Of a DNA stretch of 64,000 nt, positions 17,736-27,202 are shown piece by piece. This DNA comes from Myxococcales bacterium (GTDB lineage: Bacteria > Myxococcota_A > Polyangia > Haliangiales > Haliangiaceae), in contig JAAEPE010000556.1 of NCBI GenBank assembly GCA_024222395.1, forward strand, positions 1 through 64,000, written 5' to 3'. Both the position numbers and the translations under genes were made by a program. The stretch's first letter is position 1. The number at the start of each line of letters is the position of its first letter. Under the pieces are notes generated by a model that worked only from the letters and a program-made list of their open reading frames with translations, was not told where the DNA came from and searched no databases.

Positions 17736-18170
17736 CTACTTCACCAGCTCCTTGCCCATCGCCTTTGCTACCGTTTTGGCGGCCTTGGCGTTGAGGAGCT
17801 TGGTGTATCCCATCGCGCGGAGCCTCTTCTCGGCATTCGCGGCTCTGGGCCCTCGGTGGCAGTAGAGGATGATCTGAGTGTCTTTGTTGGGTTGAGTTTC
17901 GGCAATGCGGTCTTCGATTTCCAATACCGGGATGTGGACGGCTCCTTCCACGTGCCCACCCGCGAATTCGTTTGCAGAGCGAACATCGATAATCATCGCA
18001 CCAGGGACTGCCAGCGCTTCCTTGATGAGTGCCTCCTCGGATGGTTTTTCAGGTTTATCGGCCTTCTTCGATGAAGTGCCAGCCTCAGAGGATGAGGAGC
18101 TCTTGTCCTTGCACGAGGCAAGAGAAACGCTAGATGCGAGCAGGATGCAGCTTAGTAGAACGTTGCGCAT
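17736..18170 (-). CDS. Rhodanese-domain lipoprotein
   Basis: About 144 residues. The ATG chosen gives MRNVLLSCILLASS with a lipobox ending SLASC; an ATG five codons earlier is possible. A Ser/Lys-rich linker (KDKSSSSSEAG) precedes one rhodanese domain: AMIIDVRSANEFAGGHVEGAVHIP, then the active-site loop IILYCHRGPRAANAEKRL with the catalytic Cys, ending ELVK. It probably acts as a periplasmic sulphurtransferase or persulphide carrier. It converges on the ArsC-like selenoprotein, but on opposite strands, so no operon link is implied. Confidence 0.85.
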   Translation of the reverse strand: MRNVLLSCILLASSVSLASCKDKSSSSSEAGTSSKKADKPEKPSEEALIKEALAVPGAMIIDVRSANEFAGGHVEGAVHIPVLEIEDRIAETQPNKDTQIILYCHRGPRAANAEKRLRAMGYTKLLNAKAAKTVAKAMGKELVK

Positions 18171-18380
18171 GGCCAGACGATACATAATTGTGCCCATCTC
18201 TGACCTCTGGCCAGCCGGAAAACGCCCGACTGCGCTCAGGTTGGGATCACTGTGTCCAGAGTTCTCCATCTCGCGCCAGCAACTCAACACATATCGGTGA
18301 ACTTCCAACGCTCAGACCACATGCGAGCACGTGTTCTCGCTACTTGGCGGTCGGCATGGCGCTGGCATTAGCAATAAGGC

Positions 18381-19418
18381 ATGCCCCAGCCTCGCTCACT
18401 TCACCATCGCAGAGCTCGCCTACTCAATCACGGCCGCGTCGCAAAAGCGCTCGTCCAGAGTGCGGCGAATCCCTATCGCCCACTCATGGCGCACATGGTT
18501 GTGACCAGGCGATGCAATCTGAGTTGTGGCTACTGCCACGAGTACGACAAGGGGTCGCTCCCTGTCCCCATAGAAACACTCAAAGCGCGGGTTCGCAGGC
18601 TCGCCGCCTTGGACACCGTATTTGTGACCTTAACCGGGGGCGAAACACTCCTGCATCCAGACATCGTCGAACTCGTTGCATACGTGAGAGATCAAGGCAT
18701 GACTCCGGTCATGAATAGCAACGGGCTTCTCCTCAGTCCCCGGAAGATCAGAGCGCTCGGGCGCGCCGGACTCTATGCCATGCAAATCAGCATCGACAAT
18801 GTTGAGCCCGACGAGGTGAGCAAGAAGAGTCTCCGACCACTACTGCCCAAGCTACGAGCCCTGGCCGAGCTCGCGACGTTTCGAGTCCGGGTGAACTCGG
18901 TACTTGGAACGGGAAATCCAGAGGAAGCCGTTGCCGTAGCGCTCGCAGTCACTGAGCTTGGGTTTGATGCTAAGTGCTCGCTCGTGCGAGATGCCCACGG
19001 AGCTGGTATCCCCCTCAGCGACGCTGCGCGCGCGGCCTACGATGAGATCCGCGCCCTCAATCGCCGCACTTGGAGTCTCTCAGAGGATTTCCAACTAGCC
19101 CTCATCGAGAACAAATCCGTATCGTGGAAGTGCCGATCGGGTGCCCGGTATTTCACGATTTGTGAAGATGGCCTGGTGCACCTATGTGAGTCGAGCTACG
19201 GCACCCCCGCCAAGCCATTGGAGCTCTACGGTCTCGCCGACATTCGCGAGGCGTTTCACCGAGAGAAGACCTGTGCGGACACCTGTGCAGTTGCCTATGC
19301 ACACCAGGCCAGCCGTATGGATTCGTGGCGCGACCAGGGCGAGGTGCAGAGGGTGGAGAAGTGCAGCTGGCGTGAAGCCGAGGATAGCAGCCGGACATAT
19401 CTGCCTGTCATGAGCTAG
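18381..19418 (+). CDS. Radical SAM protein
   Basis: A 345-residue radical SAM enzyme. The 4Fe-4S cluster binding motif is in VVTRRCNLSCGYCHEYDKG (CxxxCxxC), followed by LTGGETLLHPD (the GGE SAM contact) and MNSNGLLLS. The C-terminal part has further Cys (WKCRSGARYFTICEDG, LCESS, TCADTCAVAYAH), which may bind an auxiliary cluster in the SPASM manner. The segment before the motif (QSAANPYRPLMAHM) resembles a subgroup I recall near HpnH-like proteins. The ATG used is the first; one at MAHM would still keep the domain. Product unknown. Confidence 0.8.
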   Translation: MPQPRSLHHRRARLLNHGRVAKALVQSAANPYRPLMAHMVVTRRCNLSCGYCHEYDKGSLPVPIETLKARVRRLAALDTVFVTLTGGETLLHPDIVELVAYVRDQGMTPVMNSNGLLLSPRKIRALGRAGLYAMQISIDNVEPDEVSKKSLRPLLPKLRALAELATFRVRVNSVLGTGNPEEAVAVALAVTELGFDAKCSLVRDAHGAGIPLSDAARAAYDEIRALNRRTWSLSEDFQLALIENKSVSWKCRSGARYFTICEDGLVHLCESSYGTPAKPLELYGLADIREAFHREKTCADTCAVAYAHQASRMDSWRDQGEVQRVEKCSWREAEDSSRTYLPVMS

Positions 19419-19545
19419 ACCGGCTCTGGCGACACTGTGCCTGGGCCCAGGCTTCCTAGCGAGTGGAGAACAGCCCGTAAGAGTCTGAAACAACACAACA
19501 ACAGATCCCGTAGAAGCCGGCACAAGATTTGCGTCCTAGGTCATT

Positions 19546-20130
19546 GTGTCCCGCATAGCATGCCTAGCTCTAGCCACCCTCATCTCCATGGGGGCCTGCG
19601 TCGCCGAAGACGAATTCGTTCCCTCCGACAACGAAGAGCAAGCCGATATATCGGAAACCGTCGAATTCCGAGTCCCGGATGTGCCGACCTCAATTGAAAT
19701 TGGTCCAGAGAGCACAACTGTCACCAACAATCAATCGATTGCCTACGGTCACTGCAATCCCGCCGAGACCGGTGACGATGGCGTTATCAGGATCGACTGC
19801 CCTGCAAAGTGGACAGAAGTGGCTTGGCTTCATGTATCGCTGGAGCAATCTCGAGAGCTCATGGCGCAAGGCTACACCGCACTAGATGTTCAACTCGCCG
19901 TCGATAGCTCGACACGTGAGGGCGATAGCCTCCGCATTTCCGCTCACGAAGTGAACGAGACCGGGGCGAAGAGAAAACTTCTGAGCGAGCCGAATGTATC
20001 TGATGGGGAGTCGATAGAAATCCCGCTAGGCGACACCGCTTTCGATGTCTACTTGGCCCGTGGAGTCAACTCCATCCGGACTTGGCAGACTGGCACCATA
20101 GAGTTTACCGTCACAACCGCGGCTCTGTAG
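19546..20130 (+). CDS. Lipoprotein, unknown function
   Basis: A 194-residue exported protein starting at GTG. The signal peptide SRIACLALATLISMGAC carries a lipobox, followed by an acidic linker (EDEFVPSDNEEQAD). The body is predicted beta-rich, with two Cys (YGHCNPAE and RIDCPAKW) that could pair, and ends TIEFTVTTAAL. I do not recognise the family. It stands alone between the radical SAM gene and the BASS transporter. Confidence 0.65.
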   Translation: MSRIACLALATLISMGACVAEDEFVPSDNEEQADISETVEFRVPDVPTSIEIGPESTTVTNNQSIAYGHCNPAETGDDGVIRIDCPAKWTEVAWLHVSLEQSRELMAQGYTALDVQLAVDSSTREGDSLRISAHEVNETGAKRKLLSEPNVSDGESIEIPLGDTAFDVYLARGVNSIRTWQTGTIEFTVTTAAL

Positions 20131-20281
20131 CTACGAATCGTGAATCGTCCCCTGCGTTCTCTGGAGTGAGCATTGAGGGCTGGGGTCGCCCAAACCCAGC
20201 CCCAGGCTGTGCAGTTATAGGCAAATATCGTGCTTCACCTCTGCCGTCGCATCGGCTAGGGTCCGCGAAGGAGAGAACTTC

Positions 20282-21154
20282 GTGGAATCAACAGTACTAA
20301 CAAAGGTGGTCCTACCCCTAGCGCTTTTCGTGATCATGCTCGGAATGGGCCTTGCTCTGTCCACTGGGGACTTCAAGCGAGTCTCGAAGAATCCAAAGGC
20401 ATTTCTCGTCGGACTCTGGGCGCAAATGTTGCTGTTGCCTGCGATTGGCTTTGCTATTGCGACCGCCCTCTCCCTGCCCCCGATGCTCGCTGTCGGCCTC
20501 ATGATCCTCGCCCTCTGCCCGGGCGGCACAACGTCCAATCTCTACGCCTACTTGGCCAAGGGTGACCTCGCCCTTTCAATTTCTCTCACAGCGGTCGCCA
20601 GTCTTATTGCTCCATTCTCTCTGCCCATTATCGGCAGTTGGGCTCTGCACCACTTCATGGGGGATTCCATTGCGGTGAGCCTCCCCCTCGGCAAGACCAT
20701 CATTCAGCTGATAGCCATCACTGTGCTCCCCGTCGGTATCGGCATGTTAGTGCGAGCGAAGGCCGCGGGCTTCGCCGATAGAGCGGAGAAGCCTGTACGC
20801 ATCGCCTCGGTAGTTTTCCTAGTCGCTGTGATCGCCGGCATCATTCGTGGTGCGTGGTCTGAGTTGCCAGATTTCTTTGCCGACGCCGGCTTGGCCGCCC
20901 TTCTGCTCAACCTGGGAACCATGGCCACGGGATTTGCCTTGGCAAAGCTTGCCCGCCTAAGTCGCCCCCAATCCATCACCATTGGGCTCGAAGTCGGTTT
21001 GCAAAATGGAACCACGGCGCTCCTTGTGACCGGAACCATCCTCGCTAATCCCGTAATGTCGATTCCCCCAGCTGTCTACAGCATCATCATGTTCATCACG
21101 GGCGCTATTTTCTCAGTGGTCGTGAACATGGGCGCAGGCCAGCGCGCCGAATAG
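20282..21154 (+). CDS. Bile acid:sodium symporter-family (BASS) transporter
   Basis: A 290-residue membrane protein with about nine to ten helices. The diagnostic segment LMILALCPGGTTSNLYAYLAKGDLALSI matches the BASS family sodium-site region (CPGGxxSN), and the second repeat has GLEVGLQNGTTALLV (E..xQN). These two crossover regions bind sodium in the ASBT fold. Substrates of bacterial members include pyruvate, pantoate and other organic acids; which one is unknown here. The start is the ATG 20 nt after a purine-rich AAGGAGAG that serves as a good Shine-Dalgarno context. Confidence 0.87.
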   Translation: MESTVLTKVVLPLALFVIMLGMGLALSTGDFKRVSKNPKAFLVGLWAQMLLLPAIGFAIATALSLPPMLAVGLMILALCPGGTTSNLYAYLAKGDLALSISLTAVASLIAPFSLPIIGSWALHHFMGDSIAVSLPLGKTIIQLIAITVLPVGIGMLVRAKAAGFADRAEKPVRIASVVFLVAVIAGIIRGAWSELPDFFADAGLAALLLNLGTMATGFALAKLARLSRPQSITIGLEVGLQNGTTALLVTGTILANPVMSIPPAVYSIIMFITGAIFSVVVNMGAGQRAE

Positions 21155-21208
21155 CAGCGGCTCTTTCGAGCGCTATTCGCAACCGGCAATTGACTACCAT
21201 ACTGAAGG

Positions 21209-23611
21209 TTGGTACCAGCTGGTGTGCGTCGTACCATCTTGGCTCTCCTGGCAGTGTTCCTAGTAGGAGTCGCGGCCGACTGCGGTGACAATAAAAGGCC
21301 CCTTCATACCATTGGTGATCACATCAGGGCTGGAGCGCGCTTCTCCTCCCTTGAAGGTGCTCTCCGAGACACGGGGCTTCTCGATACGTTGGATGGCGAG
21401 GGCCCATACACGCTCTTTGCATTCACCGATACAGAGTTCGAACCAAGCGATTTGCCCGAAGACCGCCTTGGCGAGCTGGTGGCCTATCACATCCACGAGG
21501 GAGTCCTCACGACCGAAGACCTGCGAAGCGTCACAGCAGCGACAACCCTAGAGGGTACGGAGATTCACGTCAGAAATGGGCTGGACGGCATTCGACTCAA
21601 CGATGGCGTTCTCGTCGACGCCACCCCCATCACAGCCGACAACGGCGTCATCCACGTTCTCGATCGGGCTCTATCTAGGACGCTCTTCACCACCACCGAG
21701 CACGTGGAGAGCAATCCCGACTTGCCAATTGAATTTGCTGTCTCTAGCGTCATTACTCTCGATCAGACAGGCTTCGTGCACGACCTCCGAGTCTCGGTGA
21801 ATGTGGAGCAAGAAGACGTATCGAACCTCGTCGTCTATCTGCAGCATATCGAAACCGGAAGATCCCTGACGCTAGTTTCGAGTCCGCGAACTCGTCTCAG
21901 CAATCTCGACTTGACCTTCGCCGATAGCGCATCCCACGATATCGTTTCCGACTTTGCTCTCGGCGATGCCCCGAGTGCCGAGGCCTTTCCGGAAGCCGAG
22001 TACCGGGCCGTCGAACCACTGGAGTACATGGTTGGCGAACCCGTTGCAGGTCAATGGCAAATCTCCGTCTACAGCTTTGACAATGATGACGAATCTGCTG
22101 AGAGCCATCTGCACTCTTGGGGGATGCACCTCACTATCGGGGAGGAAATGCCCGCACCGGCACTTGTCCTGAACCCTCGACGCACGGTCCCCTCCGCCTT
22201 TGGCCAAGGCTTCACCGAGACAGCGATCGTTGAATCTAGACGGGTCGGCGGGCTCGCAGGCGATATCGAATTGTCCGGTCAGGTTGGCGAATTGCAAGCT
22301 GAGCCAACGACGGTTTCCGCAGGAGAGGACCTCGGTGCCCTGCTCTTCACCGTCCCAGACGATGAGCAGCCGGGGGCAAGGCAGGTATCTGTGGCAGCTC
22401 GCATAGGCGATGTCTCTCGAGTTGCAAATCTCACAACGACCATAACCGCGCCCCAATCGGACGGGGTCGAACTTCTCTCTCACGTGCCCTTGCCAACGCT
22501 GGGAGCTACAAGTCATGACGGCAACGATATTTGGGGGTGGACCGATCCAATGAGCGGAGCGGAAATCGCGCTCGTCGGGACCAGTACCAACACGGCGTTT
22601 GTTGATGTAACAGTACCGACGAGCCCTGTGATGCTGGGTTTCTTGCCAACCCATAGCGACCCCAGCCCTTGGCGCGACATCAAAGTCTACCAGGACCATG
22701 CCTTCGTCGTAAGCGAGGCCACGGATCACGGAATGCAGATCTTTGATCTAACCTTGCTGCGCGGCGCAACCGAGAGCCAAGTCTTCACAGCCACCACCAA
22801 TATCGACGACTTTGGCAATGCTCACAACATCGCCATTAACGAAGATTCGGCCACGGCCTATGTCGTCGGTAGCAACTACGATGGCTGCAACGGAGGCATA
22901 CTCGTCTACGATATTTCCACCCCAACGAGCCCAGTCGCGATTCAGTGTTTTTCTGATGGAGTGACAAATGGCCAAGCCGGCGGGCCGTCGTATCCTACCG
23001 ACGTATTAACCCATGATGTGCAGTGCGTGGTCTATCAGGGCCCAGACACAGACTATCAGGGTAGCGAGATTTGCTTCTCCGCAGATGAAGAGTCCATCGG
23101 TGTGGCGGACTTCAGCGACCCGGCCAATCCCTCCCAGATCGTGCGCATAAGATACGACGGCGTCGGCTACACCCACCAGGGTTGGCTAACCGAAGACCAT
23201 GAATTCTTCATTGTGAATGATGAGTTTGACGAATTCACCTTGGCGATAGAAACGCGATCGTACATTTGGGATATGCGGGACCTCGATTCGCCCAAGCTAT
23301 TTGGCCTCGTCGATAATCCAAGCAATGCCATCGGCCACAATACCTATATTGCCGGCGACGTCGCATACCAAGCCAACTACACAAGTGGTCTCAGGCTGGT
23401 CGACATCAGCAGTATCGAAGATGGTGATTCAGCCGAGTTTGCCTACTACGATACCCATCCAGATGATGACACGACCTGCAGATTCGTTGATGAATGCGGC
23501 AGCCAGTCCTTCGATGGTGCCTGGAGCAGTTATCCTTTCTTTGCCAGTGGCAACATCGTCGTGAGCGACACGGCCAGAGGCCTATTCGTCCTCAGGCGCA
23601 CCAGCGAGTAG
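21209..23611 (+). CDS. Secreted fasciclin / P-domain / choice-of-anchor-B protein
   Basis: An 800-residue exported multidomain protein. After a signal peptide (RRTILALLAVFLVGVA) come a fasciclin-like domain (YTLFAFTDTEF to GVIHVLDRAL, about residues 30-150), a proprotein-convertase P-type beta domain (HDLRVSVNVEQEDVSNLVVY to SWGMHLTIGEE), a short linker domain, and a choice-of-anchor-B region made of LVGTSTNTAFVDVT, VYQDHAFVVSEA, and SYPFFASGNIVVSD repeats, which resembles an LVIVD beta-propeller. Domain names are from motif memory. The start is TTG, or the GTG five codons on. Likely a cell-surface or adhesion protein; no sorting tail is visible. Confidence 0.75.
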   Translation: MVPAGVRRTILALLAVFLVGVAADCGDNKRPLHTIGDHIRAGARFSSLEGALRDTGLLDTLDGEGPYTLFAFTDTEFEPSDLPEDRLGELVAYHIHEGVLTTEDLRSVTAATTLEGTEIHVRNGLDGIRLNDGVLVDATPITADNGVIHVLDRALSRTLFTTTEHVESNPDLPIEFAVSSVITLDQTGFVHDLRVSVNVEQEDVSNLVVYLQHIETGRSLTLVSSPRTRLSNLDLTFADSASHDIVSDFALGDAPSAEAFPEAEYRAVEPLEYMVGEPVAGQWQISVYSFDNDDESAESHLHSWGMHLTIGEEMPAPALVLNPRRTVPSAFGQGFTETAIVESRRVGGLAGDIELSGQVGELQAEPTTVSAGEDLGALLFTVPDDEQPGARQVSVAARIGDVSRVANLTTTITAPQSDGVELLSHVPLPTLGATSHDGNDIWGWTDPMSGAEIALVGTSTNTAFVDVTVPTSPVMLGFLPTHSDPSPWRDIKVYQDHAFVVSEATDHGMQIFDLTLLRGATESQVFTATTNIDDFGNAHNIAINEDSATAYVVGSNYDGCNGGILVYDISTPTSPVAIQCFSDGVTNGQAGGPSYPTDVLTHDVQCVVYQGPDTDYQGSEICFSADEESIGVADFSDPANPSQIVRIRYDGVGYTHQGWLTEDHEFFIVNDEFDEFTLAIETRSYIWDMRDLDSPKLFGLVDNPSNAIGHNTYIAGDVAYQANYTSGLRLVDISSIEDGDSAEFAYYDTHPDDDTTCRFVDECGSQSFDGAWSSYPFFASGNIVVSDTARGLFVLRRTSE

Positions 23612-23655
23612 TCGCACCAACCTCTGGCACCTCTGCGATAGCACTGAGACGAATC

Positions 23656-23937
23656 ATGAAACGACAAACCTACGCACGCTTCGAAAAGGATGAGCTAACG
23701 CTGCGCGACGTACTGGCTATCGATCGAACTATTGTCGCTAACGAGAGAACGTTGCTCGGCTATACTCGCACCACCCTCGCAATGCTCGGGGGCGGCGCTG
23801 CGTTGTTGCACTTCTTCGATGATCGTAGCTACGTGATAGTTGGGTGGAGTGTGCTTGCTGTGAGCGTGCCAACCCTCGGCATCGGCATCTGGCACTACCT
23901 GCAAAGACGCAGGTCTCTCGGCCCGCTAATCCGATAA
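23656..23937 (+). CDS. DUF202 small membrane protein
   Basis: A 93-residue protein. LAIDRTIVANERTLLGYTRTTLAML is the hallmark of DUF202 (ANERTxLxxxRT), followed by two membrane helices (MLGGGAALLHFF and VLAVSVPTLGIGIWHYL) and a basic tail. Members include YidH and the DUF202 domain of the VTC complexes; no function can be assigned. It starts at ATG shortly after the choice-of-anchor-B gene. Confidence 0.8.
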   Translation: MKRQTYARFEKDELTLRDVLAIDRTIVANERTLLGYTRTTLAMLGGGAALLHFFDDRSYVIVGWSVLAVSVPTLGIGIWHYLQRRRSLGPLIR

Positions 23938-24002
23938 CTCCCAACTCCAGTCTCACGCGCAAGGCGGCGCCTACGCGGTAGAGAAGATGTGGGTATAACT
24001 CT

Positions 24003-24034
24003 CAGCGGCAACGGCCGATCGGCCGTTGCCGCTG
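24003..24034. repeat. Perfect 32-bp palindrome
   Basis: Two 16-bp arms meet with no spacer; the centre is GGCCGATCGGCC. It lies 65 nt after the DUF202 stop and 80 nt before the start of the decayed VWA/MopE gene. No T-tract follows, so a classical terminator is unlikely; an operator or cruciform-forming site is possible. Confidence 0.9.
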
Positions 24035-24114
24035 CAGTGAGACAATCGTAGCCCTGCCGCACTTTGCTCGGAATCAGTACTATTGGCCCACGGAACGCGA
24101 TACAATCGGCAACT

Positions 24115-27100
24115 ATGGTTTCGAGAATCCCTCTTGCCGTTCTAGCCGTTCTACTCATTTGGGGAAGCGAGTCTTTGGCAGCCCCTTGCGATGCTAGTGA
24201 TCCGAACGATATGATTGTGGATGGCATAGTCTGTGAGCTCAGCGGTGTCTTCACCTGAGACACGATCCGGGTCATCAACGGTGCGACCATCCAGGTAAAC
24301 AGCTTCGATGGGGCGGACGCAATCGGTACTGGCAACTTGGAGTTGCGCGCCGATTCAATCTTCGTCGATTCGACGTCAACCATCTCTGCGGTTGGTGCCG
24401 GCTATCAAACCCTTCTATGTGACAATGGTGCTGGGCCCAATGCGACGGCCGGCGGTCGTGGTGACTGCGAGGTCTTCGACTCAGGCGGAGGTGGCGTACA
24501 CTTCGGTCGCGGTGGCCAGGGCACGAAGGACTGCAACGGACTGTGCGGCTCGAACAATGCGACTTGTGAGTTCCCTGCGGAGTTCGAAGAGGCCTGCGGC
24601 GGCGGTCTCAATGCTGGCGGCAACGCCCGTCTTGCCGGCTGCACGAATGGAGCGGGGGCGGACCCTGGCGAGCGTCAGTGCGACGGCTCCGATCCAACCT
24701 CTGGTCTGCCCTTCTTTCACTCAATCTACGAACCTGAATTTGGCGCGGGGGGCGGCGACAAGGGTTGCTACGATGGCTTTGGCGGCGACAATACCTCTGG
24801 CCCCGGTGGCGGCCGAATTGTTCTGGCAGCGGTAAACGCAGGTCTCACAGGCACCATCAGCATAGACGGAACCATCACAACCGAGGGTAGGCGAGGCTGC
24901 GGAACCGTTAATGACTCGGCTGGGGGCGGCGCTGGAGGCTCACTTCTCATCGCTGCAGATACCGTGACCATTGGCGCAACGGCGAACGTCTCGTCCGCAG
25001 GTGGACTCGGTGGTGATACCCAACAAGACGACGTCTGCGGCCCTCTGGGCTTTCAGCAGAATGGAGCCTGTGACGACTGCGGCGGCGGCGGCGGTGGCGG
25101 TGGCGGCATCATCACCGTGCTCTCCGGCGTGTCCGCAAGCATCGAAGACGAGGCCGTCTTCAACGTGAATGGCGGCCTCGGTGGCGTGTGCACGATCTGC
25201 CGAGGCGAAGCCGGCGGCGGCGCGGGCGAGCTGCAAATCTCCGGTGCCTTCGTAGGTGAGATTTGCGATGGCTACGACAACGACTTCGACGACCTCATCG
25301 ACGAGGGCTTCGCTCCCCTCACCTGTGATGACATGACCTTGGCTGCGTGCGCAGGCGGATTCGTTCCGACTCGTGCTGCTCGTACGACAACCCGACGGAC
25401 AACACAGGCGCGGTTCAGTGCTCCATCAACCACCCAAGTTTGGGCAATATCGATATTCGCCCCACCTCAGGTGGCGATGAGTGCATCAACTACGCCGGCA
25501 GCTGTGGGCCACCAAGGCGTGGAGCAGATGTTGTGGTGGGCTTTGGCTCCGACATCAATCAGTACCTCATGTGGCTAGACCATCAGGAGTCCAGTTTTGA
25601 CAATACGCAAGTCTCTGGCGACCACTGCGACTTCGGAGGTGGCGGCGACTGCGAGCTCCGCGGAACAGGGCCCACTCCCTTGGCAGGTTCTCTCGAAGCC
25701 GCTCGCGACTTCCTCGACCCTGTCGTCGAATGCGATGCGGCTGCCATCGGGGGCTGCAAAACGTACGGCGTCATCCTACTCACTGATGGAGCAGAGAGTT
25801 GCAACGGCGCCCCCGCGGGCGCAGCAGCAGCGGTGCTAGCCGACCTCGGCGTAGAGACTTTCCTCGTTGGTTTCTCGGTGCTCGCCAGCGAAGAGGCCGA
25901 GCTCAACGCCATCACCAACGCAGGCTCTTTGAGCGGACAAGACGCCTTCCTCGTCGGCGATGAAGATCAACTAGCCAATGCGCTCGCCTCCATCGTATCT
26001 GATTCCATTGTTTTCGAAACCTGCAACGACCTCGATGATGATTGCGATGGCCTTATCGATGAGGATTTCCCGTCGAAAGGAGACGTGTGCGACGATGGCG
26101 GCCAGGGCATTTGCCAAGGCACCGGCAATCGAATCTGCAACGTCGCCGGTGACGGCACGGTCTGCGACATCACAAACCCTGGGCAGGTTGCCGGTGTCGA
26201 GATCTGCAATGGAATCGACGACAACTGCAACAACCTAGTCGACGAAGGGCTAAGCTGCATCCCCGATTGTACGCCGACCGGCGTCGACCTCTGCGATGGC
26301 ATCGACAACGACTGCGATGGGGCCATAGATGAGGACGATCCGCTCGTCGGCACCCAGTGCGGCACAACCGACCAAGGTACGTGTGAGTTCGGAACCAACC
26401 TCTGCATTGCCGGCAATATGGTGTGCGTTGGAGAGGAGGGCCCGGGTACGGAGGTTTGCAACGGTCTCGATGATGACTGCCGCCGCCTCCTTCAGGGCAA
26501 TGCCGCGTCACTGCTGGCACTCCCTGCGAAGGCACCAGCATGATTTGTGAGGATCGCGATGGGGAGAGCCGCTGGTACTGCGACTACGCATCGACCGTGG
26601 AGTTCGACCCAACCGTGCCCAATGGCATCCTCTTGCAAGAGACTCTCTGTGATGGTTTCGATGGTGACTGCGATGGGCTTGCCGACGATGTATTCACAGA
26701 TATTGGACAAGAGTGTGACAATGGCGAGCTCGGAATATGTCGCGACGGCGGAGTTCGCAGTTGCGACCCGAGTGACTCCAGCGCCACCATTTGCGATTTG
26801 ACTGCGCTACCCGACGCCCTCGGCGCGTCTACGCAAGAAGTCTGCAACGGCCTAGACGACGACTGCGATGGGGTCATCGACAACAGCAGCGGCGCGGGTC
26901 GCGTCATTGATGACATGGTGCAAATCAATCACAGCGGTCTCGATTTCTACATCTACCGGCACGAGGCATCTAGGCCCGACGCTAGCGGTGGAAGCGAAGG
27001 TGTCCAGGATGAGAGAAGCTGCAGTAACTCCTACTGGCGACGTCGAAATCGCGGTTCTTCGCGGCGGAGGCTACACAACGCCTGGGTCTGCGGCGACATG

Positions 27101-27174
27101 CCACTTCCGCAACAGCAGCGCCTCGGTCGAATCGATCCTTGAGACAGTCGGCTTCCGCTGCTGCAGCGACGTAG
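24115..27174 (+). pseudogene. Decayed Gly-rich / VWA / MopE-repeat / SUMF1-like surface protein
   Basis: Reads as one ancestral gene over 3 kb. A signal peptide (IPLAVLAVLLIWGSESLAA) is followed by an in-frame TGA (24256-24258), then a Cys/Gly-rich domain. The frame shifts near 25350-25370; the next part is a VWA-like domain (YGVILLTDGAESCNG, FLVGFSVLASEEAELNAI) that lacks a DxSxS MIDAS motif, so its N-terminal half seems deleted. MopE metal-binding repeats follow (CNDLDDDCDGLIDEDF, CDGIDNDCDGAIDED and others). Another frameshift lies near 26490. The end shows SUMF1-like pieces (YIYRHEASRPDASGGSEGV, then RGGGY and VGFRCCS) joined out of frame. Typical of Myxococcota surface proteins, but non-functional. 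Confidence 0.85.
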
Positions 27175-27202
27175 CGGGGCGGTGGGGCGGCGGGGCGGCG
27201 GG

